A stretch of DNA of 15,512 nt, from positions 1-15,512 of the forward strand of contig JAFPNP010000134.1 in NCBI GenBank assembly GCA_017411125.1, in the 5' to 3' direction. Numbering within the stretch: position 1 is the stretch's first letter; each line of letters starts with the position of its first letter. Below, one piece after another: positions 1 to 8,130 of this stretch. Both the position numbers and the translations under genes were made by a program. Source of the DNA: Kiritimatiellia bacterium (GTDB taxonomy: Bacteria > Verrucomicrobiota > Kiritimatiellia > RFP12 > UBA1067). Below the pieces are notes generated by a model. The model made no database searches and was not told where the DNA came from. It was given only the letters and a program-made list of their open reading frames with translations.

Positions 1-181
1 CAGACGAGATTGTGCGCCTGACGGCGGCGAACACCTCCGGGAAGTATCCGCAGACGTTCCGGCGAGTGTGCGCGATCGTCGAGGTCAACGGCGAAAGTCG
101 GGAGATGACGTTCCTGACGAACAATGTGAAGTGGGCGGCGAAGCCCATGGCCGCCACGAACAGTGCAAGTAATTTTTTCAT
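1..181 (-). pseudogene. Truncated start of a secreted-protein gene (signal peptide only)
   Basis: An ATG at 181-179 on the minus strand follows an AAAAGGAG ribosome binding site 5 bp upstream and encodes MKKLLALFVAAMGFAA, a typical Sec signal peptide (two lysines, hydrophobic core, Ala-X-Ala-like end). From about residue 15 the frame is antisense to the transposase fragment. It stays open to the window edge but has no recognisable protein character. The start, ribosome binding site and promoter (213-242) look intact, so the gene was probably beheaded by insertion or recombination with an IS. An assembly chimera at the contig edge would look the same. The original product cannot be named. Confidence 0.65.
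3..142 (+). mobile_element. IS4-type transposase fragment, truncated at both ends
   Basis: The plus-strand frame beginning at base 3 reads DEIVRLTAANTSGKYPQTFR, and a little further FLTNNVKW. This is the stretch of IS4-family DDE transposases in which a KYP..(L/F)RR motif is followed by a FLTNN motif. In intact members the next block is a conserved RW..E.FFK segment carrying the catalytic glutamate. Here the similarity stops just after FLTNNVKWAA, near base 134-142, and the DNA becomes the reverse complement of a signal-peptide coding region. The catalytic C-terminal block is therefore absent, and the left part lies outside the window. The frame stays open to a stop at 203, but the residues after about base 142 are not transposase. 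Family assignment rests on motif recall, not a search. Confidence 0.7.
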
Positions 182-212
182 AGTTGCTCCTTTTTGTCGT
201 TAGGTTAGCGCT

Positions 213-242
213 ATTCTAGCACACTAAGCGGAAAGAGGGCAA
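213..242 (-). promoter_or_regulatory. Sigma-70-like promoter with extended -10, for the broken gene at 181
   Basis: On the minus strand a TTGCCC hexamer (242-237) is followed after 18 bp by TAGAAT (218-213), preceded by TGC as an extended -10 (TGCTAGAAT). The box lies 31 bp upstream of the ATG at 181. The same TGTGCTANAAT sequence precedes the large LRR gene (8086-8096), which supports a real promoter of this genome. Confidence 0.6.
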
Positions 243-257
243 TACCGTTCCACACAG

Positions 258-280
258 TTTTTTGGCAAAATGGGCACAAT
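258..280 (-). promoter_or_regulatory. Upstream element shared with the 8131-8153 site
   Basis: The minus strand carries TTGTGCCCATTTTGCCAAAA here. Almost the same sequence (GCCCATTTTGCCAAAAA core) occurs at 8131-8153 upstream of the large LRR gene. In both places the GCCCATTTTGCC core begins 44-45 bp upstream of the -10 box and the gene downstream encodes a signal peptide. The site could bind a regulator or act as an A-tract upstream element. It could also be a member of the TTGCCAA repeat family seen at 8160-8220. Confidence 0.4.
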
Positions 281-316
281 AAGTCGTTAGTGGCGCGGCC
301 GCTCCCATACGAGCCA

Positions 317-458
317 CTACAGCCCCAACAGGCTTGACGCTGGCACGATCGCGTCGAAATAGCCGTCGGCCTCCACGGAGCGCCGCCATGATGTTTCCGC
401 TCTTTTCGACGCCGAGCGACTCGGCGATCTCGATGGATTTTTGATCTAATCGCGCCAT
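317..458 (-). pseudogene. Short frameshifted gene remnant, possibly a winged-helix segment
   Basis: Read from the ATG at 458, the minus strand gives a plausible amphipathic segment, SIEIAESLGVEKSGNIMAAL. After a frameshift near bases 355-365 a second frame continues sensibly as SVEADGYFDAIVPASSLLGL and stops at 319-317. Together they read like one small domain. The EIAESLGV...G.I..ALR..E pattern resembles a helix-turn-helix or winged-helix segment such as those attached to AAA ATPases, but I cannot name the family. The spacing between the AGGA-like site and the ATG is too short for good translation. The reconstruction of two frames into one ancestral gene is inference. Confidence 0.3.
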
Positions 459-594
459 TTCCTATGCAAGGACGATGTCATTGTTAAATGTAAAGCCGTG
501 TCGGTTCTGACTTCAACTCATCGGGCCCAACTTTTCAACAGTCGGCAAATGGGCTCGGGCGCGTTAGCCACAAACCACTATGGACCAATCGGCG

Positions 595-829
595 CTACAA
601 TCCGATAACGTGGATCGTCTTGCCGTCGCACTGTACGTCGCGGGCGTAGATCTTCTCGTCCCACGACTTCGCCTTCGACTTGTCGAAAATCGGCATCCAG
701 CCTTCGGAAAGCTTGAGGGTGTCGAGATACTTCACGCACTGCTATGAGCCCGGCCATGTCGAGACCGTCGTCCCTCACCCACGGCGTCTCGGGGATGCTG
801 GACTGCATGTCGTCCTGTTGCCCGGCATT
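595..829 (-). pseudogene. Decayed C-terminus of an ATPase/PD-(D/E)XK nuclease-family protein
   Basis: Two minus-strand frames make sense only together. The first (829 to about 745) reads SIPETPWVRDDGLDMAGLIA. The second (about 740 to the stop at 597-595) reads VKYLDTLKLSEGWMPIFDKS, then a tail with SWDEKIYARDV and DGKTIHVIGL. Both blocks match my memory of bacterial AAA-ATPase proteins with a C-terminal PD-(D/E)XK domain, whose ends commonly read YLDTLGL.EGWL.IFD followed by W.EK.Y and GK.IHVVG. In intact members roughly 80 residues separate the two blocks; here they are adjacent and out of frame, with in-frame stops on both sides of the joint. This indicates an internal deletion and loss of the ATPase half. 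Confidence 0.6.
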
Positions 830-984
830 TCACCAACTTTGTTGTGTACAAAGGACGCACACGGCAAAACTGCTTCGTACAAGCCGATGGCTAAGCCCAT
901 GCGATGCCAATGACGGTAAGCGGGGCGGCGCGCGAGGGGCACGTTCCATACCGTGCAGTTGCCGCACTTCTAACCAAGAGACAG

Positions 985-1019
985 AAAAATCCCCCTGTCA
1001 TCTTTAGACGGCAGAGGGA
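985..1019 (-). terminator. Rho-independent terminator of the large LRR gene
   Basis: On the minus strand TCCCTCTGCCGTC (1019-1007) pairs with GATGACAGGGGGA (1002-990) across a four-base loop TAAA. The stem has 13 positions with two G-U wobbles and one C-A mismatch, and is followed at once by TTTTT (989-985). It begins 25 bp after the stop codon at 1045. Confidence 0.8.
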
Positions 1020-1044
1020 GTTGATCGACGTTATGGCAGTACCA

Positions 1045-4000
1045 TTACTCTGTCACTCTCACGCCGATGGTGTAGAAGCCACTTCCGCTGTATTTCTGCA
1101 GCGTGGGCGACCAATCATTGCCGTCACCGACCTTGACCTTGCCCTCGCCGCTCTTCCACGTCATGCCCTGAAGCGTCTGGCCTTCCTTGACGGTGTAGGT
1201 GAAGCCGGGAATAGTCTTAATCGTGATGGACGGTGTCTCGCCGGTGAGGTTGATGACGGCGTCATCGAACAACTCGGCCGCGACCTCCGCAACCGTCTTG
1301 GCGGGTTCCGGATCGACAACCGTTATGTTTGCCATGTCGAGGCCCGACTCCTCAAGCATCGCCGTCATCGCAGCGCCGGAGCCAGCCGGGACGTTGATGG
1401 TCGTCAAGCTGTCGCAGCCGATGAAAGCGCCATAGCCGATGGTCTGGACGCTCGCAGGGAATGTGACGGTCGTCGTCGATGGGAGACGATCGGAGAACGC
1501 ATAGTTCGCAAGGCTCGCGACCGGATAGCCGCCGAGGGTCTCCGGGACGACCAATTCCTGGCATTCATTCTGCCCGATGATCAAATCGGTGATTTCCGCC
1601 GTCCAACCGCCGTTGCCGTCGCTGACGAGGTTGTAGTACCAGTAGTAGCCGTTTTCGTCAACCACGCAACCGGAATCGACATTTATCTTGGTCATATCAT
1701 GACCAGACTGCGAGAGCAGCTGCTCGACTTCGGATTTGCGATTCATCCCGACCTGGATCAACAGCGGATCTGCGCAGCCGAAGAACGCGCCTGCGCCGAT
1801 GCTCGTGATGTAATCGGTGAGAACCACGCCGTCCAGATACGAGCAGTTCCAGAACGCCTTCTCGCCTATTCCCGTGACTGCATATCCGCCGAGGGTGTAG
1901 GGAATCTGGACAGCGCCGACCGGGGCAGGCGATACTGCGGAAATGAGGTTGTGGAGCTTGTCCTTCCTCTCGATCCTGACCGTCTGGCCACCGTCGTTGA
2001 ATGCGTAGTACCATGTGTAGTCGCCAACCTTCTCGAAACCACCGTCGCGCACTGCAAACGTGTTTATGCCGGAGGAGTAGAGGCTGGACCATACATCGTC
2101 CTCGCAGCCATACGGCACGTAAATGGTCTGCAGCGCGCTGCATTCTTGGAACATGTCCTTGTTTGCGTCGGAGACGATATTGCCGAAGTTCGCCGGCACC
2201 ATGATAGCCGTCAGAGCGGTGCAATCAAAGAACGCCTGACTGCCAATGCTCGCGATGTTCTGCGGAATCACAAGCGTTTTCAGTCCCCGGCAAGATCTGA
2301 ACGCAGAAAAGCCGATCTTCGTCACGCCGGCGGAGATGGCGATTTCCGTCAGTTTTGAACATCCGGCGAACATGCACTCGCTTATTTCCGTCAGCCCCTG
2401 GGGGAGTTCGATGGATTCGAGACTGCTGCAATAGGAGAACGCATAATTGCCGATGCTCGTCACGCTGGCCGGAATATCCACGGTGGTCAGATTCGTGCTT
2501 CTGTAGAACGCGAACTCACCGATCTTGGCGACGCCATAGCCGGCGAGCGTCGTGGGGACGGTCAATTCGGTCGTGCCGTCCGGTGCGGAGAACGCGGGGG
2601 TGTCCTCGCCCTTGTACACTTCCGCGACTCGACTGTCGCCGATAGCCGGAGGGACGCGGAAGTACCACGTGACGCCATAACCGTCCGTTTCGCTGCCGTA
2701 GAACGTCTTGCCGGACGCCGACGCCGCGCTTTCGAACCAGTAGATGGCGTCGGAAACCGAAACACCATCCGGCACATAGACATTCTTGAGAGTGTTGTTG
2801 AACGCCTGCCAGCCAACGCTGAAAATTCCGGCCGGGAGCGTCACGCTCGTGAACGCGCCGTCCGCGAACGCTCCGGCGCTGATGCCGGTGACCGTGAAGC
2901 CGCCAATGGTGTCGGGGATCGTCAAGGAAGCGCCCTGTCCCGCGAAGCCGTAGATCGACGCGGTCGCGCCGTCAGATGTGCGGAAGTAGAGCGCGTAGCT
3001 GCCGTCGCTTGTAGAACCAACGCCCTGCTCGACGATCAAGATGCCGGTATTGTCGATGTTGTCCGAATTGAGCAACGCCCTGACGCGAGCCGTGTCGCCA
3101 ATGGAGACATAGAGGACACCCAAATCTTCGCAGTTCTTGAACGCGCCGGAAGAAATGTTCGTCACTGTCGACGGAATCACAACACCAGTAAGGCCGCTGC
3201 AACCATTGAAGGCATTCTCGCCGATGCTTACAATCGGGTAGCCGATATAGGAGTTGCTCGTGTTCGGGAACTCAAGCACCCCGGTCGGCGACGGCGAAAC
3301 CACAACATCGCCTTTGTTGTATAGTTCGATTTTGCCGTCCTCAACGCTATACGTCCAAGTATAGCCACCCCAGTCGTATGTACAACCCGTAACGACGATC
3401 GTAGCATTTGCCAAGTTCATTGCACCAGGATTCACCAGACGTCCCTGATAAATGCTTCTGTTGTCGGAGTAGGGCAGATATATCTTCGTGGGCGCGCACG
3501 ACTGGAAAGCGTTCTGGCCGATTTCCGCCAAGCCTTCGTTGCCGTAGGGCAACTTGATTTCCTGAAGCCCTGTGCAAGAACCGAAAGCCCTCTCCAGAAT
3601 TGCGCAGGTCGAATCAGGGATGTCCACGCTTGCGAGCGAACTGCACCCCTCGAAGGCCGCCATGCCGATATGATCCAAGACCTCCCCCTCGAACGTCACG
3701 CTTTCGAGCCCGGCGCACCATGCAAACGCGGCAAAGTCGATTGAGGTGACGTCTGCGGGAATCGTGACGGAGGTAATGTCCGCCAGTCCGTTCAGAGCCT
3801 TTTCACCAATGCGGACGACAGGATATCCGCCGAGCGTAGCAGGAATCGTCACTTCGCCGGTCAGCGAGGGCGAGACGGCCGGAATGTAGTTGCCCTGCGC
3901 ATCCTTCCTTGCGATCGTCGCCGTCGCAGGCCCGTTATAGAGACCATTGGTCTCGTTGATCAAATAGTACCATGTGACGCCGTCAATTACCTCGAATCCG

Positions 4001-7000
4001 CCGACGATGTAGTTGATGTTGTCCTTGTCTGGCACTCTTCCCTGTTCGGGTTCGGAGTACCCCTCCTCAAGCAGACCACGGACACGTGTCGCTTCAGAAC
4101 TGGACGAGACATAGACATCGGTTAAGAATGTCCTGACAAACGCCTGCCTTTCAACCGTAACGACCGAAGGCGGAATCACAACTTCCGCAATACTGGAATC
4201 TGCAAACGCGAACTCGCCGATTCGCGCCACGCCATCTGGAATCACAACGCGCTCAAGCCTGTCGCAGTTGGCGAACGCATTGTCCCCGATGTTCGTAACG
4301 CTGCCTGGAATGCTCACATCAACAAGATAGTCGCAATTGTTGAATGTTTCAGGCGCAATATTCTTCAACCCCGACGGAAGTTCCACACTGGAAAGGTCGG
4401 TGCCGGCGAAAGCGCCTCTTCCTATGCTCGTCACGCCAGACGGAATCACAACGTCTTCAAGGGCAAAGCACATGGCGAACGCACGATCCCCAATGAATGT
4501 AACGGTTGAAGGAATCTCAACGCCCGTCACCGAGTTGCAATAGTAGAACGCCGAGTCGCCAAGGCCGACGACGGTTTCGCCGCCGAGCGTCGCAGGGATC
4601 GCCAGTCTGCCTTCAGGCTTGGGGGAAACAGCGCACTGCGGCTCGCCGCCGCCTCTGCTGCATATAAACGCACCGTCTGAGAGGAGGCAGTAGTCCCACT
4701 GAGTGCCGGAAACGAATGCAGACCTGATTTTCGTGATTTCTCTGGTGTTGCCTCTGGTCAAGTCGAACAAACCGCTGTTCACGCTAACATTGCCGGCAGA
4801 ACTGCCACTGCTGCCCGCACCGATAGGAGTTGCGTCGCTGTCGCATATTGCCTTTACATACAATACAGAAGGATTGTAGTTTATCGTGATGTTGCCGCAG
4901 GAACTGGAATGTCCACCGCCTATGCCTGCGGCATACCTTCCGCCTGTCGCAGTTATCGCACCACCATTGATGACGATGTTACCGCAATTTAGAACCGGAT
5001 GGTCGCCGCTTGAATAGTTATATCCCGCGCCGATACCCGCGCCCCAGCCGTTGCTGCTGGCAGTGAGCGAGCCGCTGCCCTGGATGGTGAGTGTCTTGCC
5101 CGGCGGGACATAGATGCCGGGATAGTCCTCGTAGAAGCCCTTGACCGTATTCTCGCCGACAAGCGTGATCGTCGCGTTGCCTTCGCAGGTCAAGCCAGCC
5201 CATGCGTAGCTTGAATTGTTCACGCCGGTTGCGATTGTCGCGTTGTTGAGCGTGATACTGGCCCCGTCGGTAATCGTGATCTTGTGGTTGCTACCAGCCG
5301 GAAGCGTACCGGTTATGGTCGTGCCGTCTGTGAGCTTTATGCTGCCGGTCAAGTTTGCGAGATTGTTGTCCCATGTGGCAACGATGCGGGTGTTCCCACT
5401 CGTCCCGTCCGCAAGATATGGATCGACCGTTACAGTCCCGCAGGTGCTCATGTCTCCCTTGCCGATGGGTTCCACGGTGGAATTGTCAGTGGCACTGCCG
5501 CAGGTGGCGGTGACGGTATAGATGCCCCTGTTGATTGTGATGGTACCGCAGGAAGCGGTGGTGTCGTTTCTGCTGCAGCCGCTGCCGATACCGGCCGCAT
5601 TTCCGCCGCCTGTAGCCGTGACGGTTCCTCCCTGGATGGTGATGTTTTCGCAGGATGCCCCTTCACCGCTGCCGATGCCGGCGCCGCCGGCAGAGGTTCC
5701 TGGAGAAGTGGCAGCAGTGGCAGTGATATTTCCGCCCCCAATGTAGATGTTTCCGCAGGAAGCCTGTTCTTCGTCAGCAGTGCCGTAGGTTACGCCGCTG
5801 CCGATGGCCGCACCGCCCGTCACATTGTATGCGGTTATCGTGCCGCCTCCGATTGTGATGTTTCCGCAGGCGGCCCTCGGACCGCCGCCGATGCCGGCCG
5901 AGGCGTTGCCGCCCTTGGCGTTAATGGTAGGATTGCCCTGGATCACGATGTTGCCGCAGTCGAGGTCGTAGCCGCCGCCGATGCCCGCCGCGAATGTGGT
6001 GTGCAGGGCATTGAGCGAGCCGGTGCCTTTGATCGTGAGCGTGGAGCCTGACGGTACGTGGATCGCCGGGAATCTCGAGAAGAAGCCCCTGACTGTATTC
6101 TCCCCACTGAGGGTGATCGTGGCGCTGCCTTCGCAGGTCAAGCCCGCCCATTGTGTGGACTCGCTCCCAGATTCGGTGCCGTTGCTGTTGATTTTCGCGT
6201 TTTCTAGCGTTACGCTCGCGCCGCTGGCGATGGAAATCTTGTGGGCGGAGGAAAGGGTGCCCGTAATAGTCGTGGTCTTTGTTACGACCACGTCGCTTCC
6301 AAGTGTGGAAAGATTGCCGTCCCATGGTTCAATGGTGCGCGTATTATAATTGTTGCTGTATCTGTATGCCAGCCCATTGGCAATACCAACAGGGACGTAT
6401 GCGCCGCTCTTTGCCGCACCGATTGTGTTGGTGCAATCGGATCCGCAAGTTGCAACCACCCGGGTGATACGCGTGCCGATTGTGATGTTGCCGCAGGTGC
6501 CGCCATTGCCGTAGCCGCTGCCGATGCCGGCGCAGTTGTTCCCGCCCGTGGCAGTTACGGTTCCACCTGTGATGGAGATGGTGCCGCAACTGGATCCCCA
6601 GTAACCGCCGCCGATGCCGGCCGCATATGCACCACCCGTTGCGGTAATTGTGCCGGCATTTATGGTGATGTTCCCGCAGCTGCCCGAATATGCGCCGCCA
6701 ATGCCAGCCCCATTTGTTCCACCGGTCGCATTGATCGTCGGTGCGCCAGTATGGTCGCCAATGGAGATGTTTCCGCAGTCGAGGTTGTATCCTGCGCCAA
6801 TGCCGGCTGCCCTGTCTCGGCCTGTGGCAGTGAGGGTGCCGCTTCCCCTCAAATAGAGTGTGTCGCCGGTCGGAACATAGATGCCGGGGTAGTCGGAGTG
6901 GTAGCTGCTCACGGTATTGTCGCCGACGAGATTAATGTTTGCCCATCCTTCGCATGTAATGCCGGCAAATTTGTAGCTATCATTGTCAGAACTGTTGATG

Positions 7001-8031
7001 CTTGCTCCATTAATAGTCGCGTTGCTGAGCGTCACGCTCGCGCCGCTGGCAATGATAATCTTGCACTTGTACGAGAGCCTGCCCGTTATGGTCGTGCCGT
7101 TGGCAGCCTTGACGCTTGTTTGCGATAGATTGGCGAGATTTCCATCCCAGGGCACAAGAGTGCGAGTCAAAGTGCCACTGTTGTAAGAATTGCGCAATGT
7201 ACCGTCGTAAGTCGTCGAGATGTTTACGCCATTATAGCCTCTGCCAATGGCATAACCGCTGTCTGTATCATTCTGCCTTGTACGTGTAGCGACGACTTGG
7301 GTAATGCCTCCGCCGATGCTGATGGAGCCGCAGGATTCGTTATGGTAGCCACCACCGATTGCGGCTGCATCGGCGCCACCTGTCGCTGTGACGGTTCCGC
7401 CAGTGATGGAGATATTTCCGCAGGACGCATAATAGCCACTGCCGATTGCAGAAGCCCAATATCCACCAGTTGCGTTTATTGTTCCGCCTTTGATCGTGAT
7501 AGTCCCGCAGGAAGTCCCGCTGTTACCGCCGCCGCCTATGGCCGCGCAATACTGTCCGCCTGTAGCGTTTATGGTTGGAGACCCCTCTATCACGATATTG
7601 CCGCAGCTAAGACTGAGGCCGCCGCCGATGCCGGAGCCGCTGCCGTTGCCACTGGCGTTGAGCGTACCGGTGCCTTTTATGGTGAGAGTGCTACCCGACG
7701 GGACGTAGATGCCAGGCTTGCCGCTAGATATGCCATTGATCGTGTTCTCGCCTTCGAGGATGATCGTGGCACTGCCTTCGCAGGTAAGACCCGCACACTG
7801 GGGGCTGTTGCTCGAAAGATCGATAGTTGCGTTTCTGAGCGTAATCGTACCGCCGTCATTGATGCTCAGTTTTTGGGCGCTGTTAAGCGTCCCAGTCAAC
7901 ACGTCACCACCCTCGTCGGCGCCAAGGTGCTGCAGATTATAGGTAACGTTTCCCAGATTCCACACTCCAGACGCCCATGCGCCTGAGACCAGACACAGGG
8001 CTGCCGCCAATGCCGCAAACATTTTTTTCAT
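1045..8031 (-). CDS. Giant secreted Cys/Gly-rich repeat and BspA-type leucine-rich-repeat protein
   Basis: The product is a 2,328-residue exported protein with no visible catalytic domain, probably a surface adhesin or glycan-binding protein. The start at 8031 is chosen because two AAGGAG sites lie just upstream and it begins with a clear signal peptide (MKKMFAALAAALCLVSGAWA); an in-frame ATG at 8097 would bury the signal. Residues about 21-1095 form four modules of repeated Gly-rich strands of the type CGNI.I.GGT.TATGG...GIGGG. Residues about 1100-2240 contain seven modules, each opening with a WYY-like strand and a SP.P.G...IP.TLGG.PV segment, followed by LRR_5 repeats (AF..C..L..V.IP..VTSIG). 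The last roughly 90 residues form a separate beta-rich tail ending in SGFYTIGVRVTE. No LPXTG, PEP-CTERM or type IX sorting signal is evident, so its anchoring is unknown. It has its own promoter and terminator and is apparently monocistronic. Confidence 0.9.
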   Translation of the reverse strand: MKKMFAALAAALCLVSGAWASGVWNLGNVTYNLQHLGADEGGDVLTGTLNSAQKLSINDGGTITLRNATIDLSSNSPQCAGLTCEGSATIILEGENTINGISSGKPGIYVPSGSTLTIKGTGTLNASGNGSGSGIGGGLSLSCGNIVIEGSPTINATGGQYCAAIGGGGNSGTSCGTITIKGGTINATGGYWASAIGSGYYASCGNISITGGTVTATGGADAAAIGGGYHNESCGSISIGGGITQVVATRTRQNDTDSGYAIGRGYNGVNISTTYDGTLRNSYNSGTLTRTLVPWDGNLANLSQTSVKAANGTTITGRLSYKCKIIIASGASVTLSNATINGASINSSDNDSYKFAGITCEGWANINLVGDNTVSSYHSDYPGIYVPTGDTLYLRGSGTLTATGRDRAAGIGAGYNLDCGNISIGDHTGAPTINATGGTNGAGIGGAYSGSCGNITINAGTITATGGAYAAGIGGGYWGSSCGTISITGGTVTATGGNNCAGIGSGYGNGGTCGNITIGTRITRVVATCGSDCTNTIGAAKSGAYVPVGIANGLAYRYSNNYNTRTIEPWDGNLSTLGSDVVVTKTTTITGTLSSAHKISIASGASVTLENAKINSNGTESGSESTQWAGLTCEGSATITLSGENTVRGFFSRFPAIHVPSGSTLTIKGTGSLNALHTTFAAGIGGGYDLDCGNIVIQGNPTINAKGGNASAGIGGGPRAACGNITIGGGTITAYNVTGGAAIGSGVTYGTADEEQASCGNIYIGGGNITATAATSPGTSAGGAGIGSGEGASCENITIQGGTVTATGGGNAAGIGSGCSRNDTTASCGTITINRGIYTVTATCGSATDNSTVEPIGKGDMSTCGTVTVDPYLADGTSGNTRIVATWDNNLANLTGSIKLTDGTTITGTLPAGSNHKITITDGASITLNNATIATGVNNSSYAWAGLTCEGNATITLVGENTVKGFYEDYPGIYVPPGKTLTIQGSGSLTASSNGWGAGIGAGYNYSSGDHPVLNCGNIVINGGAITATGGRYAAGIGGGHSSSCGNITINYNPSVLYVKAICDSDATPIGAGSSGSSAGNVSVNSGLFDLTRGNTREITKIRSAFVSGTQWDYCLLSDGAFICSRGGGEPQCAVSPKPEGRLAIPATLGGETVVGLGDSAFYYCNSVTGVEIPSTVTFIGDRAFAMCFALEDVVIPSGVTSIGRGAFAGTDLSSVELPSGLKNIAPETFNNCDYLVDVSIPGSVTNIGDNAFANCDRLERVVIPDGVARIGEFAFADSSIAEVVIPPSVVTVERQAFVRTFLTDVYVSSSSEATRVRGLLEEGYSEPEQGRVPDKDNINYIVGGFEVIDGVTWYYLINETNGLYNGPATATIARKDAQGNYIPAVSPSLTGEVTIPATLGGYPVVRIGEKALNGLADITSVTIPADVTSIDFAAFAWCAGLESVTFEGEVLDHIGMAAFEGCSSLASVDIPDSTCAILERAFGSCTGLQEIKLPYGNEGLAEIGQNAFQSCAPTKIYLPYSDNRSIYQGRLVNPGAMNLANATIVVTGCTYDWGGYTWTYSVEDGKIELYNKGDVVVSPSPTGVLEFPNTSNSYIGYPIVSIGENAFNGCSGLTGVVIPSTVTNISSGAFKNCEDLGVLYVSIGDTARVRALLNSDNIDNTGILIVEQGVGSTSDGSYALYFRTSDGATASIYGFAGQGASLTIPDTIGGFTVTGISAGAFADGAFTSVTLPAGIFSVGWQAFNNTLKNVYVPDGVSVSDAIYWFESAASASGKTFYGSETDGYGVTWYFRVPPAIGDSRVAEVYKGEDTPAFSAPDGTTELTVPTTLAGYGVAKIGEFAFYRSTNLTTVDIPASVTSIGNYAFSYCSSLESIELPQGLTEISECMFAGCSKLTEIAISAGVTKIGFSAFRSCRGLKTLVIPQNIASIGSQAFFDCTALTAIMVPANFGNIVSDANKDMFQECSALQTIYVPYGCEDDVWSSLYSSGINTFAVRDGGFEKVGDYTWYYAFNDGGQTVRIERKDKLHNLISAVSPAPVGAVQIPYTLGGYAVTGIGEKAFWNCSYLDGVVLTDYITSIGAGAFFGCADPLLIQVGMNRKSEVEQLLSQSGHDMTKINVDSGCVVDENGYYWYYNLVSDGNGGWTAEITDLIIGQNECQELVVPETLGGYPVASLANYAFSDRLPSTTTVTFPASVQTIGYGAFIGCDSLTTINVPAGSGAAMTAMLEESGLDMANITVVDPEPAKTVAEVAAELFDDAVINLTGETPSITIKTIPGFTYTVKEGQTLQGMTWKSGEGKVKVGDGNDWSPTLQKYSGSGFYTIGVRVTE
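1290..4746 (-). repeat. Seven LRR_5 (BspA-like) modules within the giant protein
   Basis: After residue about 1096 the protein repeats a composite unit: a short beta segment with WYY or a variant, a linker around SP.P.G, IP.TLGG.PV..IG..AF, then one to six LRR_5 repeats, and often a closing segment such as VR.LL...G. LRR_5/BspA repeats are known from host-associated bacteria and protists and mediate adhesion in Tannerella BspA. The function here is not shown by the sequence. Confidence 0.8.
4747..7971 (-). repeat. Four Cys/Gly-rich beta-repeat modules within the giant protein
   Basis: Module starts are near 7971, 7153, 6330 and 5378. The last three begin with WDGNL/WDNNL and then TTITG.L, KI.I..GASVTL.NA.I, (A/G)(L/I)TCEG.A.I.L.G(E/D)NTV, PGIYVP.G.TL.I.G.G.L.A, and several copies of a roughly 25-35 residue unit (SCGNI.I.GG.I.ATGG...GIG.GY). 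Each unit probably forms turns of a beta-helix-like solenoid. Module lengths vary because the number of CGNI units differs (two to six). Duplication is ancient, since the DNA of the modules has diverged. Confidence 0.75.
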
Positions 8032-8085
8032 CGTTTTCTCCTTCTCCTTTTGGTTTTCAATGCCTCCTAATAGGAAGCGAGTTGT

Positions 8086-8115
8086 ATTGTAGCACATACA
8101 TGGCGCTCATGCCAT
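8086..8115 (-). promoter_or_regulatory. Extended -10 promoter of the giant LRR gene
   Basis: On the minus strand TACAAT (8091-8086) is preceded by TGC, giving TGCTACAAT. A weak -35 candidate ATGGCA (8115-8110) lies 18 bp upstream. The leader then carries an AGGAGG at 8068-8063 and two AAGGAG sites at 8049-8044 and 8043-8038; the nearest to the ATG is the likely ribosome binding site. Confidence 0.6.
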
Positions 8116-8130
8116 AATTTTTCCCAGCCA

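Larger units (their letters stand above)
182..1044. other. Intergenic region with gene remnants and no intact gene
   Basis: Between the broken gene at the left edge and the stop codon of the large LRR gene I find no intact coding region. The stretch contains the promoter and shared upstream element (213-280), a frameshifted remnant (317-458), a decayed nuclease-like C-terminus (595-829) and the LRR gene terminator (985-1019). Bases 476-594 and 830-984 show nothing I can interpret. The open frames on the plus strand here have no ribosome binding sites or recognisable protein character. Confidence 0.6.

Noticed and set aside
904..2358. Long plus-strand open frame (484 codons) opposite the LRR gene
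   Set aside because: It is antisense to the well-supported LRR_5 repeats, has no ribosome binding site or recognisable domain, and crosses the terminator. A long open frame is expected opposite GC-rich coding DNA.
8050..8068. Possible leader peptide from a TTG after AGGAGG, ending at the LRR start codon
   Set aside because: The AGGAGG is only 2 bp from the TTG, too close for efficient initiation, and the ten-residue product is just the basic reading of the AAGGAG sites.
8032..8097. Upstream ATG at 8097 as the LRR gene start
   Set aside because: It would put 22 residues ahead of a perfect signal peptide, and it lies upstream of the -10 box at 8086-8091. ATG 8031 has adjacent AAGGAG sites.
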